This document shows, in pieces, positions 8,398 to 17,392 of a DNA stretch of 64,000 nucleotides (the first letter of the stretch is position 1; every line of letters begins with the position of its first letter). A program made the position numbers and the translations under genes. This DNA comes from Hirundichthys speculiger (Eukaryota; Chordata; Actinopteri; Beloniformes; Exocoetidae): contig JAGFBZ010002129.1 of NCBI GenBank assembly GCA_018398805.1, positions 372,001 through 436,000 of the forward strand, in the 5' to 3' direction. A model generated the notes under the pieces. The model was not told the origin of the DNA, ran no database searches, and saw only the letters and a list, made by a program, of their open reading frames with translations.

Positions 8398-8773
8398 AGT
8401 TAAAGAGTGGAAGTTTTAGTTAATGGTATAGTTTGAGGGTTTTCATTACTTTGGTGGTATTTCTGATTTGCCTAATTAAGAGTACATTTATTTGAGTAAT
8501 TAATTGATTTCTGTCTTGTAACTTTTGTAGTTAGTTTGTAGATTTGTCTTCCCCCATGTGTCTGTGTTGGTGGACTGATCACCCACTATAAATGTTTCCC
8601 CTGTTTGTCATTTAGGTTTGGTTGTTGGTTTGTTAGGTTCTTTTTCAGTTGATGGGCCCAGTTTATGATTTTGGAAAAGTATTTGAAGGTTTTTACCTAT
8701 TTTTGTAAAATAAATTTGATATTTTTGCTACTCAAGACTGTGTCTCTCTAGTCTGTCCGCTTGGTCCCTCACA
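8268..8773 (+). repeat. 3' LTR of the Gmr1-type element (506 bp)
   Basis: It matches the 5' LTR almost perfectly: it is one base shorter (TAGTTAG for TAGTTTAG) and has a T for C near 8502. TATAAAT is at 8587-8593 and AATAAA at 8709-8714. It is followed by the CCTTC target duplication (8774-8778) and then by outer integrase sequence. Confidence 0.95.
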
Positions 8774-9170
8774 CCTTCCCAGCCAAGGATCAGAAAGCCC
8801 TCACAGTCGCTAAAATTCTCTGGGAGAAATACTTCATTCACTACGGGCTACCTGCTCGAGTACATTCTGACCAGGGTCGGGACTTTGAGAGTCAGTTAGT
8901 GAAGGAAATGTTATCTATGTTGGGTGTGAGGAAATCAAGAACTTCTCCATACCACCCACAAGGGGATCCTCAGCCAGAAAGATTTAACAGAACCCTGTTG
9001 AATATGTTAGGAACGCTTGAACCCGGTCAAAAGTCTAAATGGAGTCAACACATTGCACATCTGGTCCATGCATACAACTGTACCCTGAATGAAGCCACTG
9101 GGTATTCACCCTACTTTTTAATGTTTGGCAGGGAAGCCAGACTCCCTGTAGACATTTGCTTTGGAGTGTG
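8774..9170 (+). pseudogene. Outer Ty3/gypsy integrase, C-terminal core part
   Basis: The sequence continues the integrase core interrupted at 3255. It includes the second catalytic Asp (HSDQGRDFES) and the Glu (PERFNRTLL), again in D-x35-E spacing, plus VHAYNCT and TGYSPYFLMFGR. The frame is open from 8761 to 9171 but its first few codons are inner-element LTR. After LPVDICFGV it meets the second LTR-like repeat and stops. The usual downstream integrase tail is absent, so the outer element was already internally deleted or rearranged here. It is a different gypsy lineage from the inner element. Confidence 0.88.
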
Positions 9171-10086
9171 AGTTTGGGTAAACGTTATGAGAATACATTG
9201 GTGTGATTCCTATTCGTGTGGTACATTATAAGAGTTTAATTACAGGGTTAAATACTGTTAACATGTAGTGTTTGTTTGATTGATGTAGAACCCAGCCAAT
9301 GAAAACCATCTAGATGCTGGGAGGGGAGTTGGTTTTGGTGTGCAGAAAAGAAGAAGAAGGGGTGGGTTCTGGAATTGTTCACGACCGGTGAAAAACTTAG
9401 TCAAAAAAAAAAAAGGTAGACTCTTGGACTGTGAGCGGGAGACAGTTTGGGTGAAGCTGTCAGTGCTAACGTTCAACACTGAATGGCTAACATAGTTTGA
9501 CGGAGAGGACGAAAGTTTGACGGAAGCTAACCGCCAACCAGCTACTGAGTACCACCGGTGAGGAGCCTGCAGTTGTTGGAACCGCGCCGCCCCACGGACA
9601 TTACCCGCTGTTTCGGTTTTCCACCCAAGGAGTACGCGGGTTGGCCGTGGTTTTCCATTGGATTATTCTTTCCTTTTACGGATCTGTCTGGATGACCATG
9701 TCGGAGGGGCTGTGAGTAGTGGAGACCATGCATGTTGCCATCAGTTCATAATGGGTGTGTGTTACGCAGGACTTGATTTCACCATATGTGCACCAACATA
9801 AGGGCCCCAACTTTAGAAATCCAAGCGCTTGGTGGTGTTTGAACATTTTCAAGAGGTTCATGTATTTTGGTCGGTTGGGATTTCTGATCCACGGGACAGT
9901 CAACGGAAACGGTTTTTAGTGATAAACCATCACATTTGGGGAGATTATATTGCATTATATGGTGACATAGACACGCAACGAGCCACTTTATCCACTGACT
10001 GACGATGGGAGCTGAACTATGAGTGACTTTTGAGGACAAGAAAAGAGAGAACTTTGAACGAGGAAGCCTGGCTAGCTGTTAGTCAG
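9171..10086 (+). repeat. LTR-like direct repeat, copy 2 (uninterrupted)
   Basis: It matches 1022-1111 plus 1978-2789 in the same orientation and lacks the hAT-like insertion. It has about 20 extra bases near 9503-9522 relative to copy 1 and scattered substitutions, so it is clearly older than the inner element's LTR pair. It starts directly after the truncated integrase. The 60-85-residue minus-strand frames here appear in both copies at similar places and have no recognisable domain. Confidence 0.65.
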
Positions 10087-10208
10087 GTGTGTGTTACGGA
10101 GGCATGATTTCACCATATGTGCACCAACATAAGGGCCCCAACTTTAGAAATCCAAGCGCTTGGTGGTGTTTGAACATTTTCGAGAGGTTCATGTATTTTG
10201 GTTGGTTG
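10087..10208 (+). repeat. Partial third copy of the LTR-like repeat
   Basis: GTGTGTGTTACGGAG and the following 120 bp repeat the segment around 2457-2578 and its equivalent at 9754-9872. It is joined directly to the end of copy 2. This suggests a recombination or template-switch junction at the right edge of the outer element. Confidence 0.75.
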
Positions 10209-10560
10209 TATTTTACCTTCATAAGGGTGCCAAGGCTGGACTATAATTTGTTTTCTTACATTTTGGTACATTGGTTTCCAGTTTTTGTTCAGTTATTGTT
10301 ATTTTTTTTGTGGCGAAAGAAAAGAACGTAGGTTTGTACGTTGACTAGAAACTTGTTTGTGTGAAGAGGTACCAGATAAGAGACAACACAACAGAAAAGA
10401 AAAACAAAAATTGGAAACAATTAAATCTATTGGTATTACTCATTCTATCCAGTTGTCCCGAACATTTTTTGTCCCATAAGATCTCTCCCCAGGTTTTTTT
10501 GGATAATAGGACACCTTAGCCAGCTCACCATCAACAGCTAATCACCCAGGATTTTGTAAA
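10209..10560 (+). other. Probable right flank or tail of outer gypsy element
   Basis: This is AT-rich, non-coding sequence with an A-rich stretch at 10383-10425. No LTR end or coding domain can be recognised. It probably still belongs to the outer element, because it follows the partial third repeat copy without a break, but its end is undefined. Confidence 0.3.
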
Positions 10561-10561
10561 T

Positions 10562-10746
10562 TGGTAACACAGTTTAGTGGCCCTCTATATTAGATCAGGT
10601 CCAGTCTATACAGAGGCTCAAAGAGGGTTACATAACTTTAGTTAATGATATTTGCTCAGGGGTCATGCTCTGGGTCTCTGTAAAGCGCCTAGAGACAATT
10701 GACATTGTAACAGACGCTATACAAATAAAATTGATTTGAATTGAAT
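10562..10746 (+). mobile_element. Non-LTR retrotransposon 3' tail
   Basis: It contains GGTCTCTGTAAAGCGCC, then AGAGACAATT, and ends CAAATAAAATTGATTTGAATTGAATTG. This is the type of 3' end with a short repeated tail (TTGAA-like) seen in fish LINEs. A diverged copy of the same end lies at about 22125-22215. The exact clade cannot be assigned from the tail alone. Confidence 0.6.
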
Positions 10747-11869
10747 TGAGGTATTGTTGAGCTCAGCAGAACATCAGAATGTACCAAGCTGATGTTTGTG
10801 TGTTTTTTATTTAAATTTAGCCAAATTTTAGCCAAGAAAAAAAAAAACTTAAATGAAACAAAGTCAAGTTGTGCATTGTCTAAGTATACATCACAAGCAA
10901 GGATAATTATTTTATATTACAAGTCTATCATTGTGCGTGGAAAAAATTTGGCCCCTAAATTACATGCAAGTGTAGTCCCAAAATAGAAAATGAATGTGTC
11001 ATTAGCTTCATTCAGATAAATCAGCAAATGTGGCTTGCAGAATTCATCAACTGCGACCTTTAAATGTTTATAGCAGATTTGTTTCAAAACAAAGGATACA
11101 AAGGCATTAAGTGGGCGTTTGATGGCTACGTGCTGGATACTGTACTAAAACTAAAGCCGGTTCTACAAAATGTCACCAGTTGTTGTCTCTTATTAGAGCA
11201 CATGGGACTGAAGCTGCAGTTTATTTCTTAGACAGTGTGGAGCCAGTTAGTTCTACTTGATAAAAACAGCTCTCCTCAAAATGATCAGCGCTCCCAGTAG
11301 TTTCTGTCCATCTTGCTATGTGCCTCACTTTTTTGAGTTCCCTGCAGATGAGTCCTTTTTTGCAGTGAACCATTTCAGCTCTCTTCAAAAGTTGAGAGAA
11401 AAAAGATCATAAGCCTGATTCCTCCCCAGGTTCAAGCAGTCAATCTTTTTCCTTTTCAACCATTCCTGCACTGTTGAATGTGTGATTCAGGTTATTTTCC
11501 AGCTGAAAGACCCAAGACCTTCAACTCAAACTTGTGTTCTGTCATTGGGTTGCATACTGTGCTCCAAAAAGCCCTTTGATCTTCTGATTTCATCTTTCTT
11601 TGATAGATTCAATACCTCAGAGGCACCGAAGAAGCACAGAGAAAGCACACCATGATTCAATGCATTATTACTCTATTGCAAACAAAAATCGTTTTCTCTA
11701 TAGAACTTTGCAAACATTAATTTAATACCTGATTTAATTTAATTTAATTTAAGTGTTTTGTTTGGGCCAAAATCGACACTACTACATGGCTGCTGGTCAA
11801 CTTGAAATAATTTGTTTTTACACAATACACACCAACGGTCTCACTGATCTTCTGATGTTCTGAAAACAT

Positions 11870-12280
11870 CCTAAAGTGACACAAAGGAACCTTTTGCGGT
11901 TTTTAGCTTCGAGGATTTCCTATCAGTGTTGAAGTTAGGTCACTTATTTGACACTGACCAAGATTTACTTCTTGTTTGGTCTCTTGATCACTCTCGTTTT
12001 CTCTTCCCCAGTTTTTCTGTCATTAGTTTCTTGGGTCTCTGAGTCGCCTTTGACCATGATGTCTACGGTAGCTCTGTGACCCAGTTTCATCCAGTCGACA
12101 AAGCATTGTAAAGAAGGATCCAGTTGATGTCGTGAGAGTCAACAGGAAGGGAGTCTAAAGTGACTTTGGGTGGTTTTTGCCTGCAGCAGGGACGTGAGAC
12201 TGCAAGAGCTACACAAGGCTTCCTTAGATATAATGAAATATTCCCTCAATAGAAACTGAAAGTTTGACACTGATATTTCA
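11870..12280. repeat. Diverged dispersed repeat, related to 25340-25620
   Basis: The order of segments TCTTGATCACTCTCG, TCTTCCC, TGACCATGATGTC and TTTGGGTGGTTTTTGCC, followed by GGGA..GAGAC and then AAATATTCC, is shared with 25340-25620. It is a degraded copy of a family I cannot classify. Confidence 0.45.
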
Positions 12281-13824
12281 ATATGTAGAGAAAAAAATCA
12301 CTGGTGTCACTTTAAACTTCTAATATTATCATGTAACAGAATACACACTGCTATATACTGAAAACCGCCTGTTCATGTCATGGAGTAATACAAAAATCCC
12401 TATCTGATATATGCATTTTTCCCATAAAGCATGGATCAAATGCTTTTTATGCATTTTATTCATTTTAAGAGGCATTTTACAGCTAAAACCTTGTTTTCCT
12501 CAGATATTTGGGTCTGTTTTGACCGCAAAAATTCCAAATATTGTTTTGACATCATTTACACACCCTTGCAGATTAAAATGTCGAGTGGTTTTATGGTATT
12601 ATTTAGGTATAACAATTTTTTTTTTTGCTCCTTCTTACAATGCCAAAATCAGCACGTAAATAGGTAGGTTTATGTTATGTTTTTTAACGGTTGGCTTCAG
12701 CACGTGTGGTGACGCTACAATGATCACAACATTATCGTAGCGAGTCAACTAGATTTATAATAGTTGTCGTAGTTGTCCAAGAAGTGATCAAACACAGCTT
12801 TTTTTAAACTGGAAAAAAACCCTGAAATTTGTTGATATTTCTGAGAAAAAGGGCTATTAGCTTCATTTACATTTTATCAAAGTCCTGGAGGCGCTTTTGT
12901 TAGAGAGGAAGTGTTTATTCTAGAAAACACGGTCTGCCAGAAAATTACTGTGCAATACATTAAGCTTAATAATACATGAAATACCTTTTTGCTGGAAGTT
13001 GAGATAAGAATGTCGTCTAACTAAAGGCAATTAATGGAGCATCAGGTTATTAAAGAATAGTAAACAATTAAAAAAAAGAAACAGGTTGGGGGTATTTTAG
13101 AAAAAAAACTCATTACAAATTACTAAATTAAATATTCTCAAGTGGGAAAGAGCTCTTTTACCATTCACAAACTGAGCCCTGCAAAAGATCCCCACCAAAC
13201 AAAGTAGGCAAACAAGCCGAGGACAGACAAAATCATTATCAGCCAAAAAAATCTAATTCATCTCCCCGAGCTTCACAGGCTGCACCCGATTAAGAGGCAA
13301 GGAATGTGCCGAGTCAGAATCCAATTATTTTTGGAAAGGCATACCCGTGGCATGGTCTCCTTCTGATTCGCACTTACCCGTCTGCCAGCTGAGGCACCTT
13401 GCTCACTGGAACAAAATGCTCCCAAAAACCTTTTATTTAGTGCCAGGACAGTCCTATTTTCATTCAGAGATGCGAAGAGGATGTCAAATAAAATATCCTT
13501 TTTGTTTTCCAAGAACCTGCAAAAGGTTTACATTGTTCAAATGTCAGTGATAAAATACTCTGAGGGGACCTCTGCAAACACAAATAAAAAACACTGCTCA
13601 GACTTCACACTCAAGAACGGTGCCATGAACATTCTTCATCCTCATTTTGCTCCTGAATAAAAAACTGTTCTAGGTTTCAGATAACAACAAGACTGTTTGA
13701 TGGTCAGATTTTGTAAGTAAAAGGACTGACAGAAGTAAGTATTTCACTTTTTCTCCTCACAAATACCACCTCTATGGGCCTGAAGTAAAGCCTGACTAGA
13801 AACGTTTTTGGCATTTTCTCTTTT

Positions 13825-14060
13825 TAGGGGTCACCACGGTGAATCATAGTGTTCCACATATAGATTTGGAAAAGGTTTTACATCAGTGTCTTCCAGACAC
13901 AACCCTCCACATTTATCTGGGCTTAGGAACGGTACTTTGAGTGGCTGGGCCGATGCGGGTTTGAGTACTGCTCAGGGACACGATGAAATGTGGCAGAAGA
14001 TCGATTCCACCCTGAATATAACCTCCTCTACTCCACTACTCCACAGCCCCCCCAAAATAA
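13825..14060. repeat. Degraded fish dispersed repeat
   Basis: GGGGTCACCACGGTGAATCA followed by GTGTTCCACATAT resembles a motif repeated widely in fish genomes. Recognition is from memory of the motif; class unassigned. Confidence 0.4.
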
Positions 14061-14880
14061 AGCCTGATCAAAGAGTAAAAACAAACAAATTATCTTTAGT
14101 TTAGCTGTGACTACAAGAAAATTTAACTTATCTCAATAGCACTCTTGATAGAGTTATTTTTAACTTGGGTCCACTGCCTAAAAACCAAACGACCACTGCA
14201 GATTTACTTCACTGTCTCCAAACTTCATGTATCTGAAAACCGGCTAAACCTTTTAATATAATATTGGATTTTTTTTTTTACATATTCTCAGCAGCCACAG
14301 TGATGCAATCAATCAAAGTGGGATCACAGAATTTGTAATCAGCTTTTCAACATTGCTACTTGGTGCTCCTATAATTGCAGAAAGTTACTGGACCTGTATG
14401 TTTGTCTGCAGTGATGACACACAGGGCATTTAAATCTTATTTGGAAAGAATGTCAGTTTTACTGAAACAGTTAATAAGATCAGCTGAAGTAATTTTCCAA
14501 ACACAGCATGGTGGAACAATATTTAAAAACTGATGAAATGTTCGTTGAAATAACCAAGAATCAGTGTTTTACACAAACGGCTTGTCACTGACATAAAAGC
14601 TCATTCCATAAACCGTCCGTTTTAAAATGAAACTCCAGCTAACATCCCTCTGAACCGCTCAGACGTGAACACATTTGATGGTAAAAACATCCGAACACAT
14701 GAATAACTTTTTTAAACTTACGTTTCCTGACTGAAAACAAATAGAATATTATATCAATACACTGACAGTAAAATGAAAGTAAACCTAAATTCTTATTTTA
14801 AAAAAATATAGAGCAAATAAATAAGTGGCTTTGTAAACTCAATGATATTAGCATTCAAAATCCACAATAACAGAATTAAG

Positions 14881-14924
14881 ATAATAAATAATACATATAA
14901 ATAAATTAAATAAATAAATAAATA
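14881..14924. repeat. AAAT-type microsatellite
   Basis: Imperfect AAAT/AATA repeats, about 44 bp, in intergenic DNA. Confidence 0.8.
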
Positions 14925-15278
14925 GACATTTGGGGAACGTGTATACTACTGGATTATTTTTACAGCTAGAAAATATAATCAGCAAATGTCGACAGGAAAA
15001 AGGTTTAACTTTGTCATCGACTGTTGAAAGAGTGCCCTGAAGCAAGGCAACGACTGCAGAATGTAATTTTATGGGCAACCCTCCACATAGAAATGTGAAC
15101 AGCATTGAGAAGTAAGCAAACAGAACCATAACTGAGTCGAAGCTCAAGAAAATCCTGTCAATACATCAGGATATAATCCCTTAGTTATCAAAGATTACAA
15201 AACACAAACTCATTTTTCATGGCTGCACACATACACATGTACACACACACACACCACCTTGACCTCCATGTCCGGCGT

Positions 15279-15397
15279 TCATTTGTAAGGGTGTGAGCGA
15301 TGAAGGTGTTTGGTCTTGGCTCTTTTTGAAAGTCCAACCCGGATTGGACGTGTGCATGTTTTCAGAGGCTCCAGTCTCCTGGACAGCTCTGGGGGTC
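15279..15397 (-). CDS. rad51ap2: rad51ap2 last coding exon (RAD51-binding-type tail)
   Basis: Read on the minus strand, an acceptor (tgtgcgcag) precedes a 119-bp exon. It joins in phase with the previous exon (G plus GA makes Gly). It encodes PPELSRRLEPLKTC, then TRPIRVGLSKRAKTKHLH, then RSHPYK and a TGA stop. The block PLKTC-RPIR-GLS matches the C-terminus I recall for human RAD51AP2, where this region binds RAD51; a related motif ends RAD51AP1. The fish exon is too short to be found as an open frame. Odd point: the usual LHPY is written LHRSHPY, and the longer mammalian tail is missing. Confidence 0.85.
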
Positions 15398-16344
15398 CTG
15401 CGCACACAGCAGCACATAATTATACAGCAAATATGTGTGCAGTGGACCTGTAATCTACCAGAGCAATCAGGCCTCCGACTGAAAACAAAGGCCAAACAGA
15501 AATATTTATGTAAACAACCTTTGTTTCCTCCATTTTTAACTAGATCAACATAATGTTTCTCAAAGTGCAAATAAAACACTGCATCCTGTGATGGGTAGGT
15601 TGTTAAACTGATTGATGTGAAATATTTAGAGGCCAGCCCACTTTACTTTCATCGCAGACACTCTCTAGTTCATAAGACCAGCAGAGGAAGAGGAAAGAAA
15701 GGTGTGATTTCAGTAATGACTTCAGTAATTATGCCGTGTATGTTCTTTAAAAGTGAAACAGCGTGGCTGAGGAGATTGAAGTAATTTCTTTGACATTACA
15801 AAATCAAACTCACTGTAACACAGCTGTTCTGAGGGATGAAGATGCATGAAGGATTGAGACCACATTTTCTCTTGCTGCATCACCTCCTGGGACTCTGAAA
15901 GTAATTGAGATTCAGCACTGACTAATTATGTCACATTTGTTCTGTTTTGCCTTAAACATTGTTCTTCTAATTTTAATTATCTAGGTTTTATCCATGAATG
16001 CATCTTAGTGAGGAAGGGAAAAAAATACTAGAACACATGTGGGAGTAACCTTTGTCAATCTGACCACACAATAAATCAATGAAAACAACTGTATTTCCTC
16101 ACTGAATTAAGAAACAAACCTGACCTTTACAATTCCATCAACTACCACTCTGCAAAAACAGTTTAAACAGCAGCACTGAAAACCATAGAATACATGTGCA
16201 TGTGCATGTGATTTCTGTTTCATTAGAACAATTTAAATAATCCTGACTAATGAGACACTTTGTAGATGCATGTGATTTGCTCTTGTCTCTTATTTCTTTA
16301 TTTTCTAATTTCCAACAAAATGGAGTAAGAAAATAAGTGGGAAC
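15398..16344 (-). other. rad51ap2 intron 3
   Basis: The intron runs between the donor after 16345 (GTTCCC) and the acceptor at 15398-15399. It is 947 bp and AT-rich. I see no exon-like or repeat structure in it beyond short CATG-rich sequence near 16195-16215. Confidence 0.7.
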
Positions 16345-16494
16345 CTCTGTGCTTCCCTGTAGTATCCATGGATGCTTCCTGGCGCTGGTGTCTGTTAATA
16401 GGCACTTCCTGTTCGCCATCACAACTGGCTGCAGGAAGAGGGAGCGCTGCATCTCCTCCACAAATTTCCATTATGTGGTCTTCATCACCTTCAT
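16345..16494 (-). CDS. rad51ap2: rad51ap2 penultimate coding exon (150 bp)
   Basis: The minus-strand acceptor (cctatttttag) leads into DEGDEDHIMEICGG, then CDGEQEVPINRHQ. The exon ends AAGCACAGAG before donor GTTCCC. Its phase is the same on both sides (phase 1), so it joins the 17393 donor and the 15397 acceptor without breaking the frame. The GEQEVP segment matches human RAD51AP2 near its C-terminus as I recall it. Three coding exons with one giant exon fits the mammalian gene layout. The function of this acidic linker is not known. Confidence 0.75.
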
Positions 16495-17392
16495 CTAAAA
16501 ATAGGCAGGAAATAATATTTTCTTTTACACATTACGGCAGACTTTTGGCCTTTGATTAATTGGCCCCTAACATACTGGCTTTTTCTTTGCATATTTCTAC
16601 CTTTTCCTGGTCTCTGTGTTTAACCCCTTTTTTTCACCTCCTAGGGTCGACAAAAAGGAGTGGAAAAAAAGGGGGAGTAGGCCTGTGCCTCCCATTCCAT
16701 TATCAGCTGTGACCTCAGAAAATTTCTAGCAATGATCTGGTCACATTTAACGCACACGACTCCGTCAGAGAAATGTGGAAGAAAACAGAGCAGAAACATT
16801 TACCTGCTCTAAATAACTTATTAAGGTCCAACTGGGGAGATACAGAAATTAGAGAAATTCTTTGTCTTTGAACAGAAGATGAAGTCAGGTGAAACGTCAC
16901 GGTTTCAGATCAACTGAAACAGTTGAGTGATCGTGGATCTGCTCGAGCCGCATTCATTCAGGTCATGTTACGATCAAATTAAAACGGTTAAGGAAGAAGT
17001 TTCACCAAGTAAACTTATTTTTTGTTGTTGTTGTTGTTTTGTCCTGACTGGTGCACAGTTTATCACTGGTTAAGTCACATATCATTCAGACAACATCGGG
17101 TTGCACTTTAATTTCCTAAATGCTAGTTTTATGTATGTGAGGATATGTGTTTTCCAGCCTTTCCAACAGGATAAAACTAGGGGTGAATCTTTCCATAAAT
17201 ATTACAAAATGTCAGTATACAAGTGCCTGCTGACTCGTGTGTCTGCACTTGAATAAAAGTACCACTGATTAATAAGAATATTGTACCTTCAATATACAGT
17301 ATTTGAGATTTAATCTTTGACCCTATTTAGTCAAAAATATGAAAGAAATTTTCATTTTCTAATTGTTCAGTAAAATCACTGTGTATGATTAC
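16495..17392 (-). other. rad51ap2 intron 2
   Basis: The intron begins at donor GTAATC (17392-17387 on the minus strand) and ends at TTTTAG (16495). It is 898 bp and contains a short GTT microsatellite at 17023-17040 on the plus strand. Nothing else is seen. Confidence 0.75.

Larger units (their letters stand above)
3256..8773 (+). mobile_element. Full-length Gmr1-type Ty3/gypsy retrotransposon
   Basis: This is a 5.5 kb LTR element with both LTRs, a primer binding site, gag, pol and a polypurine tract, flanked by CCTTC duplications. The order read along the plus strand is gag (SCAN-like capsid, CCHC knuckle), protease DTG motif, integrase, reverse transcriptase, RNase H. Integrase ahead of reverse transcriptase is unusual for Ty3/gypsy and defines the Gmr1-like group first described from Atlantic cod and other deuterostomes. 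Gag of this group is considered related to the origin of the vertebrate SCAN domain. Pol has frameshifts or stops near 5.1, 6.76, 6.99 and 7.72 kb, so this copy is probably not autonomous. The LTRs differ by only one substitution and one indel by eye, which implies a recent insertion. Confidence 0.93.
10747..15278. other. Intergenic DNA left of rad51ap2
   Basis: No gene is supported in these 4.5 kb. I see a diverged dispersed repeat at about 11870-12280 (another copy at 25340-25620), a fish dispersed repeat at about 13825-14060, an AAAT-rich microsatellite (14881-14924) and a short CA run (15231-15254). All open frames are under 100 aa and lack domains. The 3' UTR of rad51ap2 should occupy the part just left of 15279; its polyadenylation site was not identified. 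Confidence 0.6.

Noticed and set aside
9542..10039. Minus-strand frames of 60-90 aa repeated in both outer repeat copies
   Set aside because: They recur only because the DNA is duplicated, have no domain, and oppose the orientation of the retroelement.
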